Assembly: GCA_017860075.1 (NCBI GenBank)
Contig: JAFNAH010000094.1
Location: 1-6,140, forward strand
Source: Acidobacteriota bacterium
Lineage (GTDB): Bacteria > Acidobacteriota > UBA6911
DNA length: 6,140 nt
Reading direction: 5' to 3'
Part shown: positions 1-5,580 of the stretch, piece after piece
How positions within the stretch are numbered: position 1 is the stretch's first letter
How the letters are laid out: each line of letters begins with the position of its first letter
Program-made: the position numbers and the translations under genes
Notes under the pieces: generated by a model
The model's input: the letters and a program-made list of their open reading frames with translations, nothing else
The model's database searches: none
Told to the model about the DNA's origin: nothing

Positions 1-18
1 CTGGACGTAGACGTGGAC
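1..18. repeat. Left inverted arm of GTCCAN hexamer repeat
   Basis: Three hexamers, CTGGAC GTAGAC GTGGAC, are the reverse-complement version of the GTCCAN units found at 88-123. The reverse complement of 1-18 matches 106-123 at 16 of 18 positions, so the two could form a long stem around a loop of about 87 nt in DNA or in the pilC 3' transcript. The arm touches the window edge and may extend further left. Between the arms (19-87) I see no gene and no strong hairpin. Confidence 0.6.
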
Positions 19-87
19 GATGTGATCATGCGAAATTGGGTACGACTATGACACGGATGAGGGCTGCCCAGCTCTTTGCGCATCGCT

Positions 88-123
88 GTCTATGTCCACG
101 TCCAGGTCCACGTCCAAGTCCAG
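88..123. repeat. Tandem hexamer array (GTCCAN, six units)
   Basis: Six head-to-tail hexamers: GTCTAT, GTCCAC, GTCCAG, GTCCAC, GTCCAA, GTCCAG. The first is the most degenerate. The array starts 25 nt beyond the pilC stop codon on the minus strand, so it would lie in the 3' untranslated part of the pil transcript if transcription continues. On the minus strand it would read as alternating Asp with Leu, Val or Ile, but no start codon or in-frame extension supports a protein. There is no T-run after it, so it does not look like a standard intrinsic terminator. A similar AGCT-TTGCG string occurs on each side (70-80 and 129-137). Function unknown; intergenic repeat family is the simplest reading. 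Confidence 0.7.
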
Positions 124-148
124 GCCGGAGCTTTGCGACAGACGCCAA

Positions 149-1360
149 CTAACCGCCGGAGAGCACGCGGATCAACTTGAACAGAGGCATGTACATCGCT
201 ATCACGATCGTGCCGACGATCACGCCGAGGACAACCATTATGATGGGTTCCATGATCGTGAGCAGGTTTGCCACCACGGTGTCGACCTCTTCCTCAAAGT
301 AATCGGCGACCTTCACGAGCATGTTGTCCAGCTCACCGGTTGACTCTCCGACGGACACCATCTGAATCACCATGGGCGGGAAGAATCCGGACTGCTTCAT
401 GGGTTCCGAGAGTGTCTTTCCTTCCTCAATCTGACGGCGCAGCTGCCGGACCACGTCCTCGAGAACGGCATTGCCTGCCGTCCGGGATGTGATGTCCAGC
501 CCCTCGAGTATGGGCACCCCGCTTGTCAATAGAGTCGCCAGAGTGCGCGTGAAACGCCCGACGGCGACCTTCCGCAGGACGTCGCCCAGAACAGGTATGC
601 GGAGCAGGTATCGGTCGATCGTGTGTTTGCCATGCTCGGTGCGGTAAAAGGTCCTGACGCCGAATGCAGCCAGGCCCAGGAAGGCGATGATGAATAGTAT
701 GTAGGTCTCCACGATCGTGGAGGCTCCCACTACCATCCTGGTGAGGAGAGGCAGCTCGACGTTGAAGCCTTCGAACAGAGTACGGAAAACCGGAATCACC
801 TTCCAGAGGATGACGGTCACGACCACTGCCGCGACGAACAGGATGATCGTGGGGTAGATCATCGCCGACCGGACCGCCCGTTTGAGCTTCACGATCTTTT
901 CGATGAAGCTCGAGAGCCGCTGGAGGATAGTGTCGAGCATGCCGCCCGCTTCTCCGGCCGCGATCATGTTGGTGAACAGGGAATCGAACACCTTCGGGTG
1001 GCGCGACAACGCTTCCGAGAGGGTGGTGCCGCTTTCCACGTCCGTCCTTACCTGTTCCAGGACGTTCTTGAACGCGGCATTCGGATGTTGCGAGCCGATC
1101 GCCTCCAGGCACTGGACGAGCGGCAGCCCTGCATTGAGCATGACCGCGAACTGGCGCGTGAAGACCGCAACCTCCGTCTGGGAGACCTTGCGCTTGGGAG
1201 ACCAGCTCAGCCCGGCGCTCTTCTTCTCCTGAATCGATATGGGAGCGACCTGTTCCCGCCGCAGGGCGGCGGCGAGCGCCGGTGCGCTGGTGGAGATCCT
1301 CTCACCGGCAATGCTCTCATTCGTTTTCAGGTTGCGTCCGCGGAATATGTATACTGGCAT
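149..1360 (-). CDS. pilC: Type IV pilus inner-membrane platform protein PilC
   Basis: A 403-residue polytopic membrane protein of the PilC/GspF family. It is the inner-membrane platform that couples the cytoplasmic motor ATPases to pilin assembly and disassembly. Two homologous GspF domains are visible, at about 65-190 and 268-393. Each carries the family's glycine/acidic motif: AAGEAGGMLD at 134-143 and VGESTGELDNML at 337-348. Three hydrophobic segments (about 168-190, 216-236 and 368-390) match the usual topology, and the length is typical. The ATG at 1360 is preceded by GGAGGT at 1371-1366 with a 5-nt spacer. It lies 15 nt after pilT and is probably cotranscribed with it. The stop is TAG at 151-149. 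A GspF of a type II secretion system is the alternative, but the adjacent pilT argues for a pilus. Confidence 0.95.
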   Translation of the reverse strand: MPVYIFRGRNLKTNESIAGERISTSAPALAAALRREQVAPISIQEKKSAGLSWSPKRKVSQTEVAVFTRQFAVMLNAGLPLVQCLEAIGSQHPNAAFKNVLEQVRTDVESGTTLSEALSRHPKVFDSLFTNMIAAGEAGGMLDTILQRLSSFIEKIVKLKRAVRSAMIYPTIILFVAAVVVTVILWKVIPVFRTLFEGFNVELPLLTRMVVGASTIVETYILFIIAFLGLAAFGVRTFYRTEHGKHTIDRYLLRIPVLGDVLRKVAVGRFTRTLATLLTSGVPILEGLDITSRTAGNAVLEDVVRQLRRQIEEGKTLSEPMKQSGFFPPMVIQMVSVGESTGELDNMLVKVADYFEEEVDTVVANLLTIMEPIIMVVLGVIVGTIVIAMYMPLFKLIRVLSGG

Positions 1361-1375
1361 TTCCTACCTCCGGAA

Positions 1376-2509
1376 TTAGCGACCGAAGCTGCCCACCGGC
1401 TCCGGACGGCTGGCGCGAGCGCCGGCCGGGACCAGATTCACTCCGACCCCACGTTGTATCAAGTCATGCAGCTCTTCTGGACTGGATGATTTCGCCAGCG
1501 CATCGTCGCGCGTGATCTGCCTTGTGAGCACCAGATGCGCGAGCGACTGGTTGAACGTCTGCATGCCGAACTTCCCCTGCCCGGTCTGCATGGTGCTGTA
1601 GATCTGGTGGATCTTGTCTTCGCGGATCAGGTTCCGGATCGCCGAATTGGGAATCAGGATTTCCATGGCCATCGCCCGGCCGGATCCGTTCATCTTCGGG
1701 ATGAGAGACTGGCAGAGGATCCCCTCCAGCACCATGCTGAGCTGCGCCCGGATCTGGCCCTGCTGGTTCGAGGGGAAGATGTCCACGATGCGGTGGATGG
1801 TCGAAGAGGCGCTGTTAGTGTGCAGGGTTGCGAGCGTCAGGTGTCCCGTCTCGGCGATGCGCAGGGCCGCCTCGACGGTTTCCAGGTCGCGCATTTCGCC
1901 GACCAGCACGACATCGGGATCTTCACGGAGCGCGACTCTCAGCGCATCCGAAAAGGAGTGGGTGTCGTTGTCGACCTCGCGCTGATTGACGACACAGCTC
2001 TTGTGCGAGTGGAGGAACTCGATCGGGTCCTCGATGGTGAGGATGTGCTCATGCCTTTCGCGGTTGATCTTGTCGATCATGGCGGCGAGCGTGGTGGATT
2101 TCCCGCACCCGGTCGGCCCGGTCACGAGGATCAACCCACGGGGCTTCTCGCACAGTTTCTCCACCACGGGGGGGAGGCCGAGGGCGTCAAAGCCCCTGAT
2201 TTCAAAAGGGATGAGCCGGAAGACGGCTCCCACGGTGCCGCGTTGTGTGAACACGTTGGCACGGAAACGGCACAGGTCTTTGATGCCGAAAGAAAAGTCG
2301 ATCTCCCACTTTTCCTCAAACTTGTGCTTCTGCGTGTCGGTCATCACGCTGTAAGCCAGCCGCTTGGTGTCCGCCGGCGTGAGAGCAGGAACCTCCATGG
2401 GATTCAGTTTTCCGTCGACACGCAACTGGGGCGGTGATCCACTGCTCAGGTGCAGGTCGGAGCCTCCCGCCTGCAGCACCTTCTGCAACATTTCAGCCAG
2501 CGTGACCAT
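1376..2509 (-). CDS. pilT: Type IV pilus retraction ATPase PilT
   Basis: A 377-residue hexameric AAA-like ATPase of the secretion-ATPase (PilT/GspE) superfamily. It acts at the cytoplasmic face of PilC to power pilus disassembly, which underlies twitching motility. Visible motifs are Walker A GPTGCGKST at 131-139, the Asp box TIEDPIE at 158-164, Walker B with LVGEMRD at 202-208, and the His box TGHLTLATLHTN at 221-232. The PilT signature AIRNLIRE is at 290-297. The N-terminal PAS-like domain (about 1-110) lacks the long extension of PilB, and the tetracysteine zinc motif is absent, as expected for PilT. The last 20 or so residues are an apparently disordered Pro/Ala/Arg-rich tail, so the protein is somewhat longer than the usual 345-370. 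The ATG at 2509 has AGAAGG at 2524-2519 with a 9-nt spacer. It lies 16 nt after pilB. Confidence 0.96.
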   Translation of the reverse strand: MVTLAEMLQKVLQAGGSDLHLSSGSPPQLRVDGKLNPMEVPALTPADTKRLAYSVMTDTQKHKFEEKWEIDFSFGIKDLCRFRANVFTQRGTVGAVFRLIPFEIRGFDALGLPPVVEKLCEKPRGLILVTGPTGCGKSTTLAAMIDKINRERHEHILTIEDPIEFLHSHKSCVVNQREVDNDTHSFSDALRVALREDPDVVLVGEMRDLETVEAALRIAETGHLTLATLHTNSASSTIHRIVDIFPSNQQGQIRAQLSMVLEGILCQSLIPKMNGSGRAMAMEILIPNSAIRNLIREDKIHQIYSTMQTGQGKFGMQTFNQSLAHLVLTRQITRDDALAKSSSPEELHDLIQRGVGVNLVPAGARASRPEPVGSFGR

Positions 2510-2525
2510 AGGTATTTGCCTTCTG

Positions 2526-4259
2526 CTAGTTCAGTACCGTTTCCCTCAACACTTCATCCAGTGTTGTGAGGCCGGCCTTGATCTTTGCCAGCCCACTCTG
2601 GCGCAGGGTAATCATTCCCTCTTCGACTGCCTTGCGCTTGATTTCCCGCGCCGATGCCCCGACCAGGATCAGTTCCTGGATCTCATCGGAGATGTCCATG
2701 ACCTCGTAGAGCCCGATCCTCCCCTTGTAACCGGTCAGGTTGCAGGTCCTGCACCCGCGGCCCTTGAAGGTCTTGATACTCCCAGCATCTTCCTTGCTGA
2801 AGCCGATGTCGATCATAGCCTGGACCGGCGGCTTGATCTCCTCTCTGCATTCCTTGCAGATCTTTCTGATCAGGCGTTGGGCGCAGATCATGTGAACGGA
2901 GGTCGCGACCAGGAAGGGCTCGATCCCCATGTTCAGCAGACGCGTGATGGTCGACGGAGCATCGTTAGTGTGCACGGTCGAGAGCACGAGGTGGCCGGTG
3001 AGCGCGGCCTTGATTGCGATCTCGGTGGTCTCGAAATCGCGGATTTCACCTACGAGGATGATATTCGGGTCCTGCCTCAGAAATGAGCGCAAGGCCGCGG
3101 CGAAAGTGAGGCCGATCTGCTCCTTGATCTGGACCTGGTTGATACCGCGGAAGTTGTATTCAACCGGGTCCTCCGCCGTGATGATATTGGTCTCCGGCGT
3201 GTTGAGCCGGTTCAAGGCCGAGTACAGCGTCGAGGTTTTTCCACTCCCCGTTGGTCCGGTCACCAGCACCATCCCGTACGGCTTGAGAATCGCAGCCTCC
3301 ATCCTCTGCAGGGAAAGCTGCTCGAAGCCCAGCTTTGCCATGTCCAGGGGCAGAGAATCCCTGTCCAGTATGCGCAACACGATCTTCTCGCCGAAGAGGG
3401 TGGGGAGGGCAGAGACGCGGTAATCGATCTCCTTTTTCCTGTTCTCAAGAGTCGTCCGTATCTTGATTCGCCCGTCCTGCGGCAGCCGCTTTTCCGAAAT
3501 GTCCATCCTCGCCATGATCTTTACGCGGGAGATGATTGCGTCCCTCAGGCGGAGAGGCGGCGTCATCATGTTGTAGAGGATGCCGTCGATGCGGAACCGG
3601 ACGCGGAAATCCTTCTCGTAGGGCTCGATGTGAATGTCGCTGGCCCCCTTCTTGATCGACTCGGAAAGGATGAGGTTGACCAGGCGGATGATGGGAGCTT
3701 CCTCGCTCGACCGCTGCAGCTCGTCGATCGATATCTCCTGCTCCCCATCGCCGGTGGCCTCCAGGTCGAGCTCGAAGGCGTCCTTTTCCGCCTGGGCGAT
3801 CTCGTCATAGACCTTTTTGAGCTCGATTGAGTGCGGAGTCCCGTAATACTTCTCGACCGCCTCCCTGATCGAAGATTCCGTCGCCACGACCGGTTCGACA
3901 TTGAATCCCGTCATGAACTTGATGTCGTCCATGGCGAAAACGTTGGTCGGATCCGCCATGGCGATCGTCAGCGTGCTGCCGACGCGGCTCAGGGGGATGA
4001 CCATGTACTTCTGGGCAGTCTCGACGGGGATCAGCTTGATGACGGCGGCGTCAATCTCGAAGTACGCGAGATTGATGGAAGGGACTCCGTACTGCCGGCT
4101 GAGAACCGACGTGATGGAGTCGTCGTCCGCGAAGCCGAGGTCGATCAGGATTGTCCCCAGACGACCGCCGTTTCGCCTCTGGAATTCAAGGGCGTTCTCC
4201 AGCTGTTCCGGTGTGATCAGGTTGTCCCTGAGGAGAAGCTCACCGATTTGTGAGGGCAT
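2526..4259 (-). CDS. pilB: Type IV pilus assembly ATPase PilB with MshEN domain
   Basis: A 577-residue assembly motor ATPase that powers pilus extension through PilC. The N-terminus (about 1-140) is an MshEN/GSPII_E_N domain. Two 24-residue motifs of the c-di-GMP-binding type can be aligned: 33-56 is a full match (RLG start, G42, I49, L53, Q56), while 4-27 has Gln for Arg at position 1 and Asn for Gly at position 10. An acidic linker (about 155-188) follows. The ATPase core has Walker A GPTGSGKT at 335-342, the Asp box AEDPVEY at 362-368, Walker B with LVGEIRD at 402-408 and the His box TGHLVLSTVHTND at 421-433. A zinc tetracysteine (C468, C471, C503, C506) is typical of PilB/GspE and absent from PilT. 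The ATG at 4259 is 2 nt after the upstream stop, with AAGGCG at 4273-4268 inside that gene's end. GspE is the alternative; the linkage to pilT favours PilB. Confidence 0.95.
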   Translation of the reverse strand: MPSQIGELLLRDNLITPEQLENALEFQRRNGGRLGTILIDLGFADDDSITSVLSRQYGVPSINLAYFEIDAAVIKLIPVETAQKYMVIPLSRVGSTLTIAMADPTNVFAMDDIKFMTGFNVEPVVATESSIREAVEKYYGTPHSIELKKVYDEIAQAEKDAFELDLEATGDGEQEISIDELQRSSEEAPIIRLVNLILSESIKKGASDIHIEPYEKDFRVRFRIDGILYNMMTPPLRLRDAIISRVKIMARMDISEKRLPQDGRIKIRTTLENRKKEIDYRVSALPTLFGEKIVLRILDRDSLPLDMAKLGFEQLSLQRMEAAILKPYGMVLVTGPTGSGKTSTLYSALNRLNTPETNIITAEDPVEYNFRGINQVQIKEQIGLTFAAALRSFLRQDPNIILVGEIRDFETTEIAIKAALTGHLVLSTVHTNDAPSTITRLLNMGIEPFLVATSVHMICAQRLIRKICKECREEIKPPVQAMIDIGFSKEDAGSIKTFKGRGCRTCNLTGYKGRIGLYEVMDISDEIQELILVGASAREIKRKAVEEGMITLRQSGLAKIKAGLTTLDEVLRETVLN

Positions 4260-4261
4260 GA

Positions 4262-5131
4262 TTATGTCGCCTTGAACAAAACCAGATCGATCGATGTCGT
4301 CAGGAAAAGCAGGATGCTTATCCAGCCGTTGACGGTAAAGAAAGCGGTGTTGACGCGGCTCAGATCCGAAGGCTTGACGAGGCTGTGCTCATAGGCGAGC
4401 AGGGCCGTAACGACAGCCAGCCCCGTGTAACTCAGGATGCCCAGGCCTTCCCGCCGGAAAATCCACGCCAGCAGCGCCACCATGACCACGTGCAGCAGGC
4501 CGGAAATCCACAGCGCCCAGGTCACACCGAACTGCTTCGGGATCGAATGAAGAGAAAGGATGCGGTCGAAGTCGACGTCCTGGCAGGCATATATGATGTC
4601 GGTGCCGGCGATCCAGAGCGCAACCGCGAGGCCGCACAGCAGCGGGGTCACCGCCAGGTCGCCCCGGACGGCAATCCAGGCGCCTATCGGCGCGCAGGCC
4701 AGGGCCAGGCCGAGGAACAGGTGCGAGAGCCAGGTAAACCGTTTTGTGAATGAGTAGAAGAAGACGATCGCCAGCGCCAGCGGGCTGAGTTTGAACGCCA
4801 GCGGGTTCAGCATCGCCGAAGCGAAGACGAGCACCGAGGCGGAGACAAGCGTAAACGCGGTCACGAACCCCGGAGTGACTTCGCCGCGCGGCAGCGCACG
4901 CGCAGCCGTGCGCGGATTCCGGGCGTCGAACGGGAGGTCCGCCAACCGGTTAAACGCCATCGCCGCGCTCCTGGCTCCGACCATAGCCAACAGTATCCAT
5001 CCGATCTGCCCCGGACTGGGAAAGCCGCGCGCCGCGAGAAAGGCGCCGAGGAACGCAAACGGAAGGGCAAAGACCGTATGTTCGATCTTTACCATCTCCA
5101 GCGTGGTCTTGACTCTTCTCAGCAAGCGCAC
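4262..5131 (-). CDS. ubiA: UbiA-family prenyltransferase, MqnP-like (quinone biosynthesis)
   Basis: An integral membrane prenyltransferase that attaches a polyprenyl chain to an aromatic ring, in quinone synthesis. With the start chosen here (GTG at 5131) it has 289 residues. The first Asp-rich motif, NRLADLPFDARNPRTA at 61-76, and the second, DIIYACQDVDFDR at 178-190, bind Mg2+ and the prenyl diphosphate in this family. They are followed by LHSIP..FG, which is typical of the subgroup annotated as '4-hydroxybenzoate polyprenyltransferase, other' or MqnP of the futalosine menaquinone route. About eight or nine hydrophobic segments are visible. The reading frame stays open to another GTG at 5197, adding 22 residues (Arg/Gly-rich, no clear RBS). 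I prefer 5131 because AGGAGG lies at 5150-5145 and the family length fits. The TAA stop is 2 nt before pilB, so translational coupling is likely. The substrate (hydroxybenzoate or a futalosine-derived naphthoate) is inferred. Confidence 0.88.
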   Translation of the reverse strand: MRLLRRVKTTLEMVKIEHTVFALPFAFLGAFLAARGFPSPGQIGWILLAMVGARSAAMAFNRLADLPFDARNPRTAARALPRGEVTPGFVTAFTLVSASVLVFASAMLNPLAFKLSPLALAIVFFYSFTKRFTWLSHLFLGLALACAPIGAWIAVRGDLAVTPLLCGLAVALWIAGTDIIYACQDVDFDRILSLHSIPKQFGVTWALWISGLLHVVMVALLAWIFRREGLGILSYTGLAVVTALLAYEHSLVKPSDLSRVNTAFFTVNGWISILLFLTTSIDLVLFKAT

Positions 5132-5136
5132 ACCAT
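5119..5136 (-). other. Five-codon mini-ORF overlapping the ubiA start
   Basis: ATG at 5136 begins a five-codon frame (Met-Val-Cys-Ala-Cys, stop TGA at 5121-5119) that overlaps the GTG start of the prenyltransferase in another frame. The AGGAGG at 5150-5145 sits 8 nt before this ATG, a better distance than the 13 nt to the GTG at 5131. It could be a chance ATG, a leader peptide helping initiation of the main gene, or a sign that the true start is this ATG with a 2-nt change in the GTGTG run at 5133-5129. Removing one GT unit would put the ATG in frame with the gene. Confidence 0.25.
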
Positions 5137-5144
5137 GCGAGCGA

Positions 5145-5150
5145 CCTCCT
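5145..5150 (-). promoter_or_regulatory. Ribosome binding site of the prenyltransferase gene
   Basis: On the minus strand AGGAGG is followed by TCGC. It is the only strong Shine-Dalgarno sequence near the 5' end of the prenyltransferase frame. It supports a start near 5131 (GTG) rather than at the distal GTG at 5197, which has no such site. The 13-nt spacer to 5131 is longer than usual. Confidence 0.6.
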
Positions 5151-5235
5151 GCTTGATAGAAGGCCCCCGGGCCGAAACGCCGTTTCCGGGGCAGCACGCA
5201 GCAACCCGGAGAGAGGCCGTTCGCACTTCGGGGTT

Positions 5236-5265
5236 TTTATCGGCAGGAAGCCGGGATTTGGTGAA
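5236..5265 (-). promoter_or_regulatory. Weak candidate promoter for the leftward operon
   Basis: On the minus strand TTCACC (5265-5260) and GATAAA (5241-5236) are 18 nt apart. Each matches the sigma-70-type -35 and -10 consensus at four of six positions. The site is about 105 nt before the chosen prenyltransferase start. Other equally weak pairs exist in 5390-5422, so this is only the most convenient candidate. Confidence 0.2.
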
Positions 5266-5361
5266 TAAATTCATCGGCCCCGGCATACCGGCAAATGTAA
5301 GAAACCCAAAGAATAGCAAAACCGGCAGACTGGGCCAAGCCTCCCTGCCCGTGGGTGCCCC

Positions 5362-5379
5362 GGCCGGATTCCCCCGGCC
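5362..5379. repeat. GC-rich palindrome
   Basis: GGCCGG (5362-5367) and CCGGCC (5374-5379) are perfect inverted copies around the loop ATTCCC, giving a short very stable hairpin. There is no following T-run on either strand, so an intrinsic terminator is not supported. It may be part of the region's repeat content or a protein-binding site. Confidence 0.45.
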
Positions 5380-5462
5380 TCCCGTTGCCATACTGTAATG
5401 TTTGGGCCGGGTGTGAATTCTTTACGCTTCCGGGAGTTTTTCATGCCTGGGAGCCGTCTGCC

Positions 5463-5508
5463 ATCAGCTCTCAGCCCCTGAAGGCTGACCGCGGAATGCT
5501 GAGAGCTT
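5463..5508. repeat. Heptamer-phased inverted repeat with alternative hairpins
   Basis: AGCTCTCAGC (5466-5475) and GCTGAGAGCT (5498-5507) are perfect 10-bp inverted copies with a 22-nt loop. A second hairpin, TCAGCC (5471-5476) with GGCTGA (5483-5488), uses part of the same left arm, so the two structures exclude each other. The stretch also falls into 7-nt steps: ATCAGCT, CTCAGCC, CCTGAAG, GCTGACC, GCGGAAT, GCTGAGA. The left units resemble TCAGCT and the right units its complement. This looks like a decayed intergenic heptamer repeat with a dyad. It lies about 70 nt before the hydantoinase start, upstream of the candidate promoter, so attenuation is not clearly implied. Confidence 0.6.
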
Positions 5509-5529
5509 CTCACCAGGACAGTAATCCAC

Positions 5530-5558
5530 TTGAAATGCGAGTGACCAACCGATAGCTT
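5530..5558 (+). promoter_or_regulatory. Candidate promoter for the hydantoinase gene
   Basis: TTGAAA (5530-5535, five of six against TTGACA) is followed after exactly 17 nt by TAGCTT (5553-5558, three of six against TATAAT). Transcription would start near 5565, leaving a short leader that still contains the ribosome binding site at 5570-5576. The -35 and spacing are good and the -10 is poor. Confidence 0.35.
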
Positions 5559-5569
5559 AAGCCTTCACT

Positions 5570-5576
5570 GGAGAGG
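5570..5576 (+). promoter_or_regulatory. Ribosome binding site deciding the TTG start of hyuB
   Basis: The purine-rich stretch GGAGAGGAG spans 5570-5578; the GGAG at 5570-5573 sits 7 nt before the TTG at 5581. The frame has a stop (TGA at 5542-5544) and no ATG or GTG between that stop and 5581, so this site supports TTG as the initiator. Confidence 0.55.
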
Positions 5577-5580
5577 AGCT

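Larger units (their letters stand above)
5132..5580. other. Divergent intergenic region without a convincing gene
   Basis: About 450 bp separate the leftward prenyltransferase-pil block from the rightward hydantoinase gene. Several short open frames cross it on both strands (for example 5119-5391 minus, 5271-5513 minus and 5355-5555 plus). None shows a family motif or a convincing ribosome binding site, and two of them run through the palindromic repeats. What can be supported are two repeat structures (5362-5379 and 5463-5508), weak promoter candidates for both directions, and an AT-richer stretch at about 5261-5322 that would suit a promoter region. No tRNA or riboswitch core was recognised. 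Confidence 0.6.

Noticed and set aside
1..123. CRISPR array or intrinsic terminator in the hexamer region
   Set aside because: The units are 6-nt head-to-tail repeats with no spacers, and the stem is not followed by a T-run.
92..343. Small plus-strand ORF beginning inside the hexamer array
   Set aside because: Its Ser/Thr-rich start is the translation of the repeat units and the rest is antisense to pilC; no ribosome binding site or family match.
426..1112. Open frame on the minus strand within pilC in another frame
   Set aside because: It overlaps the full PilC coding region, is rich in Arg/Gly/Pro/His as out-of-frame translations are, and has no domain.
1535..2437. Long open frame on the plus strand opposite pilT (300 codons)
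   Set aside because: It is the antisense shadow of the well-supported pilT gene. Its translation has no recognisable motif, and such frames are common opposite GC-rich genes.
2526..4259. Type II secretion GspE instead of PilB
   Set aside because: The zinc tetracysteine and MshEN domain occur in both families, but the immediate pilT neighbour, a retraction ATPase not used by type II secretion, favours a type IV pilus.
5119..5391. Minus-strand ORF of 90 codons upstream of the prenyltransferase
   Set aside because: Its composition looks random, it overlaps the prenyltransferase start, and it shows no motif or good ribosome binding site.
5271..5555. Short ORFs on both strands crossing the heptamer repeat and palindrome
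   Set aside because: They run through palindromic repeats, lack motifs and have no convincing start signals.
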